A stretch of DNA of 64,000 bases from Panacagrimonas sp046594215 (GTDB lineage: Bacteria; Pseudomonadota; Gammaproteobacteria; Nevskiales; Nevskiaceae), in assembly GCA_046594215.1 (NCBI GenBank), contig JBKJPX010000007.1, forward strand, positions 124,001 to 188,000, read 5' to 3'. Positions 52,000 to 60,256 of this stretch are shown here, piece by piece; the stretch's first letter is position 1; each line of letters starts with the position of its first letter. The notes below the pieces were generated by a model. The model was given only the letters and a program-made list of their open reading frames with translations. It ran no database searches and was not told where the DNA came from. A program made the translations under genes and the position numbers.

Positions 52000-52298
52000 C
52001 GGGTGCGTTTCGGGTCAGGCGTCAGGGCGCGTGCGCGCCAGCCGTGCGGTGAGACACTGCGGGACGGACTATGAAGAGATAGCCGTCGTCTCATCGAAGA
52101 CAAGGCTCCGGAGGTTCTTCGGCGCGCGCGTTTGGCATGTGGGAGGCGATCGCTTGGTTGAGGTTGTCGACCGCCCGCGCATGCTAGCAAAGAGTGTCGC
52201 GGCGAAGTTTCGGCGCCCACCGCGGATCGTGTTGCCAAAGGCGAGGGGCAGGCTTACCGTCGCGCCATTCGCGGCGTGCCCGCCCTCCGACACTGGTC
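52000..52298. other. Divergent 299-base region without a gene
   Basis: The ATP-grasp gene and the FecR-SPOR gene diverge from here. I find no convincing gene. A possible weak promoter for the plus strand is TTGAGG near 52155 followed by TAGCAA near 52185, with poor spacing. No strong hairpin or repeat was found. Confidence 0.4.
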
Positions 52299-54239
52299 AT
52301 GCCCATGCCGCACCTGCCCAACTGGCTCGCCACGACGCTCGTCGTTCTACTCCCCGGGACGCTGATGGCGGCGCCCCTGCCGGTCAAGATCGATCGATTC
52401 GAAGGCGAGGTGGTGCAGGTCAGTGGGACGATTCACAGCGGCGTATCGCCGGGCAAGAACTTGCAGGAGGGCACGCAGGTGCAGACGGGCCCCGACGGCC
52501 GTGCGGAGCTCTCCCTTAACGGCGCCACGACGCTCTCCATCGGTGGCGGGGCGGACTTGCTCGTGCACAGCGTCCAGTCGGGCGTGCTGCGCCTGCGCAT
52601 CGCCAGCGGCGCCCTGCACGTCGACACGCGTGCAGCGGGCACCAAGCCGGCGCGCGACGTGCGACTCAACGTTGGCGACCTGCGCCTTCGCATCCAGGAG
52701 GCCGATGTCTGGACCGAGCTCGGTGATCGCGGCGGGCAGGTCTGCCTGGTCGCCGGCGTGGTCGAGGCACAGCAACCGAACACAACCTTGCGACTCGACA
52801 CGCCCGGGCAGTGCCTGCGGCAATCCGGCCTGACCTCTCAGTGGTCGATGGTGCCGGTGAGCGTGCTCGATGATCGCGTCGCATTGGTGAGCGTGCGCGA
52901 GTCGGTGACGGCTGCGCCCAAGCCCGAGGCGCGGATCAAGGCGCTGACGCTGCCGGTCGAGCCGGAGCCTTCGCCGACGATCGTGACGAGTGAACCTGCG
53001 CCGGCGGTCTCCGTGCCCCCTGCTGCATCGCGCGCCCCCGAGGCGCGGCCTGTGATCGTGCTCGAAAAGCCGGTGCCGGTCGGGGCTGCGTCACCGTCCA
53101 GTGTGGATGCCCCGGTGCCGCAGGTCGCGAAGGTGGATGCGCCCGCGATCCCGCCGGTCAGGGCGCGGCCGGTACCGATCGAGCCAGAACCGATCTCAAA
53201 GCCGGAGGCGGCGGCAGCACCCGTCGCGGTCATCCCCGGCCCCACCGAGCCTGCGGATCTGCCGCATGGGTCGGCGCCGGTCACGACAGCGAAGCCCGCG
53301 CCGGTCGCTATCATCGAAAAGGCTGCGGTGCCTGCATCTGAGAAGACGCCGGCCAAGCCTGCGGCGAAGACCGCGGAATCGGCCGCGACGTTCCCGCACG
53401 TACCGCCTGTGATCGTCCTCGACAAGCCGCTCGAAGTCGCTGCGACCGAGAAGTCGAAGTCTGCTCCTGCTCCGATCGAGCTGCCCCCTCCCGTGGCAAA
53501 ACCCGTCGTAGCTGCGCCTCCGCCGCCGGCACAAGTGGCGGTCGCGGCGAAGCCGCCCGCGCCTCCGGTGGCTTACCCGGTCGTCAAGGGCGAGCCAGTC
53601 CCCCTGTACCCGCATGTGCCGCCGGTGATCGTGATCGAAAGTCCGGCCGCGTCGGATGCAGCTTCGGACAATTCTTCGGCACCTGCTACGGCGCAGGCGC
53701 TTCCTGCCCCGGCGCTGCCGCCCGTGCTTGAGAAGCTGCCTGAAGCACCGGCGCCTGCAGGTACCGTCGCGATGGCGTTCCCGGCACCGGTCGAAGCCCC
53801 CGCGCTTCCTGAGCAGTCGGCGGTGAAGCCACGACCTGCGAAACCTGTCGCGATTGGTTCGATACCCCCTGCCCCGAAGGCCGACGCCAAGGCGATAACC
53901 ACTCCCGCGGCGCCAGCTTCCGAGGCCAAGTCCACGAAGTCGGCCGCCCAACTCGATAACGAGTTGGCGATCGCTGAACCCGCGTCCTCGGGCCCGGACG
54001 ATGGTCGTCGCTGGCGCGTGGTGCTCGGCTCAATGCCCGAACCGGAAAAGGCCGACATCGAGGCAGAGCGCCTGAACGCTCGCGGCTGGGCCGTCGAGGC
54101 CCGCGAATACCGCGTAGGCGATCGCCACGGGTATCGCATCGGGTTCGGCGAATTTGCCGAGCGCGATCAGGCCCAGAAGGCATTGGAAGAGTTCTTGGTC
54201 CAGTATCCCGAAGCGCCGGCTTGGCTGGCCAAGTACTGA
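52299..54239 (+). CDS. FecR-SPOR domain envelope protein with Pro/Ala-rich linker
   Basis: A 646-residue exported protein. ATG 52299 (or 52305) gives a signal peptide (LATTLVVLLPGTLMAAP). Residues about 27-125 are FecR-like: VDRFEGE-type VVQVSGTI, GKNLQEGTQVQTGPDGRAEL. The middle 400 residues are Pro/Ala/Val-rich and low complexity, with a repeated P-H-V-P-P-V-I-V segment: FPHVPPVIVLDKP, YPHVPPVIVIESP and related RPVIVLEKP. The last 75 form a SPOR domain (RRWRVVLGSMPEPEKADIEA...YRIGFGEFAERDQA), which binds denuded septal peptidoglycan. FecR domains usually sense outer-membrane signals or bind envelope partners. A septal or envelope scaffold is a sensible inference. The molecular partner is unknown. 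Confidence 0.8.
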   Translation: MPMPHLPNWLATTLVVLLPGTLMAAPLPVKIDRFEGEVVQVSGTIHSGVSPGKNLQEGTQVQTGPDGRAELSLNGATTLSIGGGADLLVHSVQSGVLRLRIASGALHVDTRAAGTKPARDVRLNVGDLRLRIQEADVWTELGDRGGQVCLVAGVVEAQQPNTTLRLDTPGQCLRQSGLTSQWSMVPVSVLDDRVALVSVRESVTAAPKPEARIKALTLPVEPEPSPTIVTSEPAPAVSVPPAASRAPEARPVIVLEKPVPVGAASPSSVDAPVPQVAKVDAPAIPPVRARPVPIEPEPISKPEAAAAPVAVIPGPTEPADLPHGSAPVTTAKPAPVAIIEKAAVPASEKTPAKPAAKTAESAATFPHVPPVIVLDKPLEVAATEKSKSAPAPIELPPPVAKPVVAAPPPPAQVAVAAKPPAPPVAYPVVKGEPVPLYPHVPPVIVIESPAASDAASDNSSAPATAQALPAPALPPVLEKLPEAPAPAGTVAMAFPAPVEAPALPEQSAVKPRPAKPVAIGSIPPAPKADAKAITTPAAPASEAKSTKSAAQLDNELAIAEPASSGPDDGRRWRVVLGSMPEPEKADIEAERLNARGWAVEAREYRVGDRHGYRIGFGEFAERDQAQKALEEFLVQYPEAPAWLAKY

Positions 54240-54246
54240 GACGCGG

Positions 54247-54924
54247 CTAGGCTTCCGCCGAAGCCGCGGGGCCGCGCAGGCTGATTACCGACCAACCGCG
54301 CCGGTCCGCCGTCGCACGCAGTCGATCGTCAGGATCCACCGCAACCGGCGCGTCCGCGAGCATCAGCAGCGGCAGGTCGTTGTGAGAGTCCGAGTAGCAA
54401 CTGATGCGCTGGGGCGGGTGGGGCTGCTCCGCGATCCAGCTTTTCAGTCGGGTGACCTTGCCCTCTCGGAAATTTGGCGTCCCGCTGAGCTCGCCGGTGT
54501 AGCGGCCATCCACGAATTCGGGATCGGTTGCGATCAACACGTCGACGCCCAGCAGTTCCGCGATAGGCTCGGTGATGAAGCGATTGGTGGCCGTGGTGAT
54601 CAGCAGACGGTCTCCTTGGCTTCGATGGCGTTCGAGTAGCGCTGGGGCGAGGGGCGCCACGATCGGCTCGATGCGTTCGCGGACGAACTGCTCGCGCCAT
54701 TTCAGCAGGGTCGCCAGCGGGTTCCGGGCCAAGGGCGCGAACGCGAAGCGCGAGAACTCCAGGATGTCGAGGGTGCCGGCGCAGTAGCGCTCGTAGAAGA
54801 TCCGGTTCTGCTGCTCGTAGGTTTCGGCGTCTACCTGGCCGAGGTCAACCAGGAAGCGACCCCAGAGGTAGTCGCTGTCGCCGACGAGCAGGGTGTTGTC
54901 GAGATCGAAGATGGCCAGTTGCAT
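54247..54924 (-). CDS. HAD-superfamily phosphatase, SerB/HAD-IB-like
   Basis: A 225-residue HAD-IB enzyme starting at ATG 54924, where LAIFDLDNTLLVGDSDYLWG carries the nucleophile Asp7 and the acid/base Asp9. Motif II is LLITTATNRFIT, motif III is REGKVTRLKSW, motif IV CYSDSHNDLPLL. It fits the family that includes phosphoserine phosphatase, Cof-like enzymes and HAD-IB 'phosphatase of unknown substrate' with a longer cap. The long frame to 55020 is rejected because its extra part is low complexity. It is divergent from rppH. Confidence 0.87.
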   Translation of the reverse strand: MQLAIFDLDNTLLVGDSDYLWGRFLVDLGQVDAETYEQQNRIFYERYCAGTLDILEFSRFAFAPLARNPLATLLKWREQFVRERIEPIVAPLAPALLERHRSQGDRLLITTATNRFITEPIAELLGVDVLIATDPEFVDGRYTGELSGTPNFREGKVTRLKSWIAEQPHPPQRISCYSDSHNDLPLLMLADAPVAVDPDDRLRATADRRGWSVISLRGPAASAEA

Positions 54925-55025
54925 GCGGTGCTCAGTTTCCGGGTTCTGTGACGCGCAATCCAGTCGAGCTTTCGTGCGCGCTGGCCCCCGTGCACAATCG
55001 GCCGACGCATTCCGCGGCAACTACC

Positions 55026-55532
55026 GTGATCGACGCAGACGGGTTTCGTCCCAATGTCGGCATCATCGTGGCCAACAAGGCCGGCGAGGTGCTGTGGGCC
55101 AAGCGCGTGCGGCAGGATGCATGGCAGTTCCCACAGGGCGGCATCCAGTACGGCGAGTCGCCGGAACAGGCCATGGCGCGCGAGCTGCACGAAGAGCTGG
55201 GCCTTTTACTCGAAGACGTGCAGATCGTGGGCTCAACCGCGGGCTGGTATAGCTATCGCCTGCCCAGCCAGTATGTGCGTCGGGGGGGACGTGGGCGCAC
55301 GTGTATCGGCCAACGCCAGAAGTGGTTCGTCCTTCGTCTCACCGGCGCAGAGACCAAGGTTCGATTCGACGCCAGTCCCCAGCCGGAATTCGAAGGCTGG
55401 CGCTGGGTCAGCTGGTGGCTTCCACTGACGGAGGTCGTGGAGTTCAAGCGCGAGGTGTATCGAAATGCCCTGCATGAGCTAGCTCCGCTGCTCGGCATCT
55501 CTCCCCCGCAATCGACCGCAGATGCAGCCTAG
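55026..55532 (+). CDS. rppH: RNA pyrophosphohydrolase
   Basis: A 168-residue Nudix enzyme. Start GTG 55026 (MIDADGFRPNVGIIVANK) is preferred over GTG 54948 because RppH proteins begin with this motif. The Nudix box is GGIQYGESPEQAMARELHEELGL (residues are split here by length), with the RELHEE core visible. RppH removes pyrophosphate from 5'-triphosphorylated mRNAs, starting decay. Length (E. coli 176) agrees. Its stop lies 11 bases into the downstream gene start (55522). Confidence 0.92.
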   Translation: MIDADGFRPNVGIIVANKAGEVLWAKRVRQDAWQFPQGGIQYGESPEQAMARELHEELGLLLEDVQIVGSTAGWYSYRLPSQYVRRGGRGRTCIGQRQKWFVLRLTGAETKVRFDASPQPEFEGWRWVSWWLPLTEVVEFKREVYRNALHELAPLLGISPPQSTADAA

Positions 55533-56061
55533 GCTCCTCCTGTTCGCTGGCGCGACGCTCGCCCTCACCAGTTGCGCAACGCTCAACGAGTCGGAGTGCC
55601 GGACAGCCAACTGGCGCGAACTCGGCGCGCGCGATGGCAGTGACGGGTACCCCCGCTCGCGACTCGATGAGCATCGAAAGGCCTGTTCGGAGTTCGGGAT
55701 CGGTCCCAACGACGCGAACTGGTTCGAGGGCTACGAGGCCGGCCTGCAGAATTACTGCACCGTCGACAACGGCTACAAGGTTGGACGGAACGGTGGGTAT
55801 TACGCGCGTGTGTGCCCAGCCCGGGATGAAGCCGAATTTGTCGATGCGTACAACTTGGGTAAGGAGACGCACGACGTCGAACAGGAGATGGCCGATCTGG
55901 ATCGCCGCGTCGAAGCGCTTCAGCAGCGTCTGGTGAGCAACAAGGTCGACGACGCGACCCGCAGGGAAGTGCGGCGTCAGCTTTCGGATTTGTATGATCG
56001 GGGACACTTTTTGCGGCGTTCGCACGACCGTCTCGAGAACGAGTGGAACCGCCGGTATTGA
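55522..56061 (+). CDS. DUF2799 lipoprotein
   Basis: A 179-residue lipoprotein: signal MQPRLLLFAGATLALTSC with a Leu-x-x-Cys lipobox (TSC, Cys18), then C-RTANWRELGARDGSDGYPRSR and W-EGYEAGLQNYC, and a C-terminal coiled-coil (about 130-179). DUF2799 proteins are envelope lipoproteins of unknown function with conserved Cys and Trp/Gly residues, most of which are here. The 11-base overlap with rppH suggests cotranscription. The DUF name rests on pattern recognition only. Confidence 0.8.
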   Translation: MQPRLLLFAGATLALTSCATLNESECRTANWRELGARDGSDGYPRSRLDEHRKACSEFGIGPNDANWFEGYEAGLQNYCTVDNGYKVGRNGGYYARVCPARDEAEFVDAYNLGKETHDVEQEMADLDRRVEALQQRLVSNKVDDATRREVRRQLSDLYDRGHFLRRSHDRLENEWNRRY

Positions 56062-56111
56062 ACTGACCGAGTGCACTGTCCTGGCGCAAGTGTCCTCCCG
56101 CAGGCTCTCGG

Positions 56112-56140
56112 TTGACAATCATTCGCATTAACTCTAATTT
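56112..56140 (+). promoter_or_regulatory. bfd promoter with Fur-box-like operator
   Basis: TTGACA (56112-56117), 17 bases, TAATTT (56135-56140) form an excellent sigma-70 promoter. Overlapping the -35, TGACAATCATTCGCA (56113-56127) matches 12 of 15 bases of the Fur-box core TGATAATCATTATCA. The predicted start is near 56147, only about two bases before the ATG at 56149, so the message would be almost leaderless, and no Shine-Dalgarno is present. Iron-replete Fur would repress bfd, matching known iron control of Bfd in E. coli and Pseudomonas. Confidence 0.7.
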
Positions 56141-56148
56141 CTGCGGCC

Positions 56149-56394
56149 ATGATTGTCTGCATCTGCAAAGCCGTTTCGGACAAGCGCATCCGCCGCGCCG
56201 CGAGCGAGGGTGTCGTCAGTCTTCGTGAGCTGAGTCGCGAACTTGGCGTGGGCACCTGCTGCGGTAAATGTGTTCCGGAGGTGCGCGAAGTTCTCTCCCA
56301 GGCCGTTGAGAAGCAGGCGATGAGGTTCGAAATGATCGCGCCGGGGATGATGCAGGCCGTCGGCTGCGCCCCGACAGCCGCCCGGCGCGGGTGA
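56149..56394 (+). CDS. bfd: Bacterioferritin-associated ferredoxin
   Basis: An 81-residue [2Fe-2S] protein. The ligands are Cys4, Cys6, Cys38 and Cys41 (ICKAV, TCCGKC), the CxC-x31-CxxC spacing of Bfd. It binds Bfr and passes electrons to release Fe2+ when iron is scarce. The C-terminal 20 residues (AMRFEMIAPGM...) are longer than the E. coli protein (64 residues). Its promoter has a Fur-like box (56112-56140). bfr follows 106 bases downstream, with its own ribosome site GGGAG. Confidence 0.93.
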   Translation: MIVCICKAVSDKRIRRAASEGVVSLRELSRELGVGTCCGKCVPEVREVLSQAVEKQAMRFEMIAPGMMQAVGCAPTAARRG

Positions 56395-56500
56395 AAATCA
56401 CACCAAATCTCAGTTAAAACTCTCTCCGTATCAGCCACTTAGGCTGGACTCTAAATCGCTCGCGGACTAGACTCCCAGCTTACCCAGCGGGAGCCCAGTC

Positions 56501-56983
56501 ATGCGCGGTGATGCCAAAGTCCTCGAGTACCTCAATCTCGCTCTCCGAAACGAACTGACCTCGATCAATCAGTACTTCCTGCACGCCCGGATGCTGGACA
56601 ACTGGGGGCTCAAGAAGCTCGGAAAGAAGGAATACGAAGAGTCGATCGACGAGATGAAGCACGCGGATTCGCTGATGAAGCGGATCCTGTTCCTCGAAGG
56701 CCTGCCCAATCTGCAGGACCTCGGAAAGCTCTTTATCGGGGAGGACGTCAAGGAAGTCCTCGAATGCGACCTCAAGCGCGAACTGGAGGCGCACCCGATG
56801 TACAAGGAGGCGATCGCTTACTGCGAGCAGGTCCGCGATTACGTCACGCGCGAACTCCTGGTGCGCATCCAGGAGAGCGAGGAAGAGCACATCGACTTCA
56901 TCGAGGAGCAGCTGGGTCTGATCGAACGGATGGGCCTGCAGAACTATATCCAGACCGCCAGTGGCGAGATGGAAAAAGACTGA
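56501..56983 (+). CDS. bfr: Bacterioferritin, haem-binding
   Basis: A 160-residue ferritin-like protein. All ferroxidase ligands match E. coli numbering: Glu18, Glu51, His54, Glu94, Glu127 and His130; Met52, which ligates haem between subunits, is also present. It therefore looks like a working haem-containing Bfr that assembles into a 24-mer and stores iron. Start ATG 56501 follows GGGAG. Its partner Bfd lies just upstream. A textbook terminator ends it (57002-57029). Confidence 0.95.
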   Translation: MRGDAKVLEYLNLALRNELTSINQYFLHARMLDNWGLKKLGKKEYEESIDEMKHADSLMKRILFLEGLPNLQDLGKLFIGEDVKEVLECDLKRELEAHPMYKEAIAYCEQVRDYVTRELLVRIQESEEEHIDFIEEQLGLIERMGLQNYIQTASGEMEKD

Positions 56984-57001
56984 AGGCCGGTCGACTGGAA
57001 G

Positions 57002-57029
57002 AAAAAAGCCCCGCTCGTGGGGCTTTTTT
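57002..57029. terminator. Bidirectional intrinsic terminator
   Basis: AAAAAAGCCCC (57002-57012) pairs with GGGGCTTTTTT (57019-57029) around a GCTCGT loop. It has an A-run before and a U-run after the GC stem, so it works in both directions, ending bfr on one strand and hemJ on the other. Confidence 0.9.
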
Positions 57030-57035
57030 CTTGGC

Positions 57036-57452
57036 TCAGAACGGCTTGACGATCACCAGGATCACGACCGCGATCAGCACCACGGCCGGCACTTCGTTGG
57101 CCCAGCGCCAGAACGCACCGGAGCGAGTGTTCGTCCTCGCTGCGAACTTTCGAAGATTGACCTTGAGCCATCCCTGATAGCCCGAAAGGGCGACGACCAG
57201 TGCAAGTTTGGCGTGCAGCCAGCCCATCTTCATGTATTCCGGCGCGAGCGTGATCATCCAGATGCCGAAAGCCCAGGTCAGGACCATTCCGATCAGCGAG
57301 ATCGCGTAGAGCTTTCGCTCCATCGTGCAAAAACGCTGGTGCTCGGCCTCGGTGGTCGCTTGAAGGTGATAGATGAACAGGCGCGGTAGGTAAAGCAGCC
57401 CTGCAAACCAGGTGACCATGAAGATGATGTGGAAAGCCTTGATCCAAAGCAT
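57036..57452 (-). CDS. hemJ: Protoporphyrinogen IX oxidase HemJ
   Basis: A 138-residue membrane protein with four helices: WIKAFHIIFMVTWFAGLLYL, FCTMERKLYAISLIGMVLTW, GWLHAKLALVVALSGYQGW and NEVPAVVLIAVVILVIV. The conserved His in FHIIFMV and Lys/Trp in LHAKL are those of HemJ, which oxidises protoporphyrinogen IX in haem synthesis in organisms lacking HemG/HemY. It shares the terminator with bfr, a haem-using protein, a sensible neighbour. CopD-family naming is an older alternative. Confidence 0.92.
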   Translation of the reverse strand: MLWIKAFHIIFMVTWFAGLLYLPRLFIYHLQATTEAEHQRFCTMERKLYAISLIGMVLTWAFGIWMITLAPEYMKMGWLHAKLALVVALSGYQGWLKVNLRKFAARTNTRSGAFWRWANEVPAVVLIAVVILVIVKPF

Positions 57453-57516
57453 GAGCGGGAGCGTAGATGACGAAGTCGGCCGCTAGAATAGCGACCCTTT
57501 CGCGGTTGGAACGCAC

Positions 57517-58548
57517 ATGATCAAGGTCGGCATCGTCGGTGGCACGGGTTACACCGGCGTCGAACTCATGCGCCTGCTCGCTCAGCACCGGGGCGTTCAC
57601 GTCGAGGTCCTGACCTCGCGCCAGGAGTCCGGCAAGCGTGCCGATCAACTGTTCCCCCAGCTGCGCGGACACAGCGAAGCCGTCTTCGAATCGCCTGACA
57701 TCGATCGCTTGTCGAAGTGCGAGGCGGTGTTCTTCGCCACGCCGCACGGTACGTGTATGCAGATGGCTCCCCAGCTGATCGAGCGGGGCGTGCGCATCAT
57801 CGATCTGTCGGCCGACTTCCGCATCAAGGATCGCGATGTGTTCCAGCGTTGGTACAAGATGCCGCATACCGCGTTCGACCTTCTACAGGAAGCGGTCTAC
57901 GGCCTGCCGGAATACGACCGCATTTCGATCGGCCATGCGCGCCTGGTGGCCAGCCCCGGCTGCTATCCGACCGCGGTCCAGCTGGCACTGATGCCCTTGC
58001 TCGAACTGGGCGCAATCGAAACCAGCGGCATCATCGCGGACTGCAAATCCGGCGTCAGCGGTGCGGGTCGCGAGGCGAAGGTCGGATCGTTGTACTGCGA
58101 AGCCACCGACAGCCTGAAGGCCTACAGCGTGACGGGTCATCGCCACCTGCCCGAGATCGAGCAGCAGCTCGCCGTTTTCGCAGGGGAGACGGTGCAGCTC
58201 ACGTTTGTTCCGCACCTTACCCCGATGAGCCGTGGCATCCACGCCACGATCTACGTACGGCCCAAGGATCCCGACATGGACTTCCAGGCCAAGTACGAAC
58301 TTCGCTTCCGGGGCGAGCCGTTCATCGACGTGATGCCGGCCGGCGAGCATCCCGAGACGCGCAGCGTGCGCGGTAGCAACGTCTGCCGCATCGCGCTGCA
58401 TCGCGCTCCGGATCGCAAGACGCTGGTGATCCTGTCGGCGATCGACAACCTGGTGAAGGGCGCCTCGGGCCAGGCGCTGCAGTGCTTCAACCTGATGTTC
58501 GGCTTCCCCGAGACGCAGGGACTGGACGCACCCGCTCTGGCGCCCTGA
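57517..58548 (+). CDS. argC: N-acetyl-gamma-glutamyl-phosphate reductase
   Basis: A 343-residue enzyme: N-terminal NAD(P)-binding VGIVGGTGYTGVELMRLL, catalytic Cys in SPGCYPTAV, and TGHRHLPEIEQQL. It makes N-acetylglutamate semialdehyde, the third step of arginine synthesis. The gene heads the run argC-DUF6776-bactofilin-erpA-pbpC, twelve bases or less between argC and the next. A -10-like TAGAAT is at 57484-57489. Length 343 is usual (type 1, about 340-350). Confidence 0.96.
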   Translation: MIKVGIVGGTGYTGVELMRLLAQHRGVHVEVLTSRQESGKRADQLFPQLRGHSEAVFESPDIDRLSKCEAVFFATPHGTCMQMAPQLIERGVRIIDLSADFRIKDRDVFQRWYKMPHTAFDLLQEAVYGLPEYDRISIGHARLVASPGCYPTAVQLALMPLLELGAIETSGIIADCKSGVSGAGREAKVGSLYCEATDSLKAYSVTGHRHLPEIEQQLAVFAGETVQLTFVPHLTPMSRGIHATIYVRPKDPDMDFQAKYELRFRGEPFIDVMPAGEHPETRSVRGSNVCRIALHRAPDRKTLVILSAIDNLVKGASGQALQCFNLMFGFPETQGLDAPALAP

Positions 58549-58560
58549 TCGAGCCGGCCC

Positions 58561-59319
58561 GTGCAGCACCGGGTGGTGGTCCGGCGTGGCCGTCGACCAT
58601 GGCTGGTGGCGGCGGTCGTGGCGGCGGCCTTGCTCGGGCTGGCGGCCATGGCCTATGCCGCCTTCCGCTACGGACAGGCCGACGGTCGCGGCCTCTTCGC
58701 CGACCGAGGCTCCGAACTCGAGCAGTTTCGGGAGGAACGCCGCCGGCTGACCCGCGAACTGCGCGCCGTGCAGACCGAGCTTTCCGAGACCAGGGGTCGC
58801 TCGACCTTCGACGCAAGGTCCTGCCAGATCGACGCACAGGCCTGCGACGCCGTGCGCGCCAGCGTTGCGGGGCTCGAGTCGCAGGTCGCCGAACTGCGCG
58901 AGCAACTCGCTTTCTATCGCAACGTGGCCGCGCCCGAGAAAGAGGTCCGGGCGGGCGTTCGGGTGATGCGACTGGCCCTGCAGTCCGCGGATTCGCCCAC
59001 CACCTGGCGATACGAGCTGGTCCTGGTCCAGCCCACACGGCGCGACCGGACCGCGACCGGAAGCTGGGACATGAAAGTCGCCGGAATCGTGGGCAAGCAG
59101 ATGAAAACGTGGGCGCTCTCGGATCTGCAGTCCGGCAAGACGACCGATCGCAGCTTCGTATTCCGCTCGTTCCAGGAGTTCGACGGCGAGTTGAACCTGC
59201 CGGCGGGATTCCTGCCCCAGCGGCTAACGGTTACGCTGCACGTGCAGGACGCCAAGAACGAATCTGCCGACGTCGAGGAATCCTTCGACTGGTCCAAGCT
59301 GGCAGCCGCCAAGGAGTAG
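58561..59319 (+). CDS. DUF6776-like membrane-anchored coiled-coil protein
   Basis: A 252-residue protein from GTG 58561: basic start, a membrane helix (about 14-36, WLVAAVVAAALLGLAAMAY), then a coiled coil about 50-115 (ELEQFREERRRLTRELRAV), and a beta-rich C-terminal part (YELVLVQPTRRDRTATGS, FVFRSFQEFDGELNLP). Similar proteins lie next to bactofilin in Xanthomonadales and other gammaproteobacteria. I know no biochemical function; it may help place bactofilin. The name DUF6776 is from memory. Confidence 0.75.
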   Translation: MQHRVVVRRGRRPWLVAAVVAAALLGLAAMAYAAFRYGQADGRGLFADRGSELEQFREERRRLTRELRAVQTELSETRGRSTFDARSCQIDAQACDAVRASVAGLESQVAELREQLAFYRNVAAPEKEVRAGVRVMRLALQSADSPTTWRYELVLVQPTRRDRTATGSWDMKVAGIVGKQMKTWALSDLQSGKTTDRSFVFRSFQEFDGELNLPAGFLPQRLTVTLHVQDAKNESADVEESFDWSKLAAAKE

Positions 59320-59323
59320 TCCC

Positions 59324-59812
59324 GTGGCCCTATTCGGAAAAAAGCACGGCGATGTCCCCCGGAAGCGAAAGCCCGGCGGCGTCGACACGTTGGTGGGTGG
59401 CAACACCGAGATCCGCGGCGATGTGCTGTTCAGCGGTGGCCTCCACGTGGACGGGCGCATCAAGGGCAAGGTCCTCTCGATGCCCGGTGACCTCGCCACG
59501 CTGTCGGTGAGCGAGGCGGGGTCCATTGAAGGCGACGTGAGCGTCCCCATGATCACCGTGAACGGCGAAGTGTCCGGCAACATCTACGCGGGCGACAAGA
59601 TGACGCTCGCGCCGAACGCGCGGGTCACGGGCAATGTCTATTACAACCGCCTGGAGGTTCAGGCGGGCGCGGAAGTGAACGGACAGCTGGTTCACGACCC
59701 GGGTGGCGAGCGTGCGCCGGCATCGATGCACGAGCCGCGCGGCGAGGCCGCGGTGGTTGCGGGTGAGTTGCGTGACGTGCGCGACCTGCGCCGTCCCAAG
59801 GTCGTCTCCTGA
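59324..59812 (+). CDS. Bactofilin
   Basis: A 162-residue polymer-forming cytoskeletal protein (start GTG 59324, four bases after the DUF6776 gene). The beta-helix is seen in repeated hexads: LVGGNTEIRGDVLFSGGLHVDGRIKGKV, EGDVSVPMITVNGEVSGNIYAG, and RVTGNVYYNRLEVQ, each block 10-20 residues apart. A short charged tail precedes and follows. Bactofilins form filaments tied to the membrane and shape cell wall growth. The link to pbpC in the same run is compatible with this role. Confidence 0.9.
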   Translation: MALFGKKHGDVPRKRKPGGVDTLVGGNTEIRGDVLFSGGLHVDGRIKGKVLSMPGDLATLSVSEAGSIEGDVSVPMITVNGEVSGNIYAGDKMTLAPNARVTGNVYYNRLEVQAGAEVNGQLVHDPGGERAPASMHEPRGEAAVVAGELRDVRDLRRPKVVS

Positions 59813-59838
59813 ACGAGGCGAGTGACGAGGTAATCGAA

Positions 59839-60189
59839 ATGGACGCTGAAGTGCTGGCCGAGGTTCCCCTGGTGTTCACCGACTCCGCGGCGCGCAAGGT
59901 GCGCGAACTGCTGGATGAGGAAGAGAATCCAGAGCAGGTGCTGCGCGTGTTCATCACCGGCGGCGGCTGCTCCGGTTTCCAGTACGGGTTCAAGTTCGAC
60001 GAGGCTGCCGATAGCGACGACCTCCAAGTCGAGAACCACGGTGTGCGACTCGTCGTCGATCCGATGAGCCTGCAGTACCTCACCGGCGCGGAGATCGACT
60101 ACAAGGAAAGCGTAGAAGGCGCGCAGTTCGTGATCCGCAATCCCAACGCCAGCACCACCTGCGGCTGCGGTTCTTCCTTCTCGGTCTGA
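59839..60189 (+). CDS. erpA: Iron-sulfur cluster insertion protein ErpA
   Basis: A 116-residue A-type carrier: FITGGGCSGFQYGFKF (Cys at the first ligand) and TTCGCGSSF with the paired Cys at the C-terminus. ErpA passes [4Fe-4S] clusters to essential isoprenoid enzymes IspG/H. The 116-residue length and VRELLDEEENP identify ErpA over IscA/SufA. It is inside the argC to pbpC run. The following pbpC has no ordinary start codon close to its stop. Confidence 0.95.
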   Translation: MDAEVLAEVPLVFTDSAARKVRELLDEEENPEQVLRVFITGGGCSGFQYGFKFDEAADSDDLQVENHGVRLVVDPMSLQYLTGAEIDYKESVEGAQFVIRNPNASTTCGCGSSFSV

Positions 60190-60256
60190 CCCGATCCAGC
60201 TGCGGCGCCGCCTGCGCGGGGCTCTCGGCGTTGCGCTGATCGCGGCGCTCGCGCTG

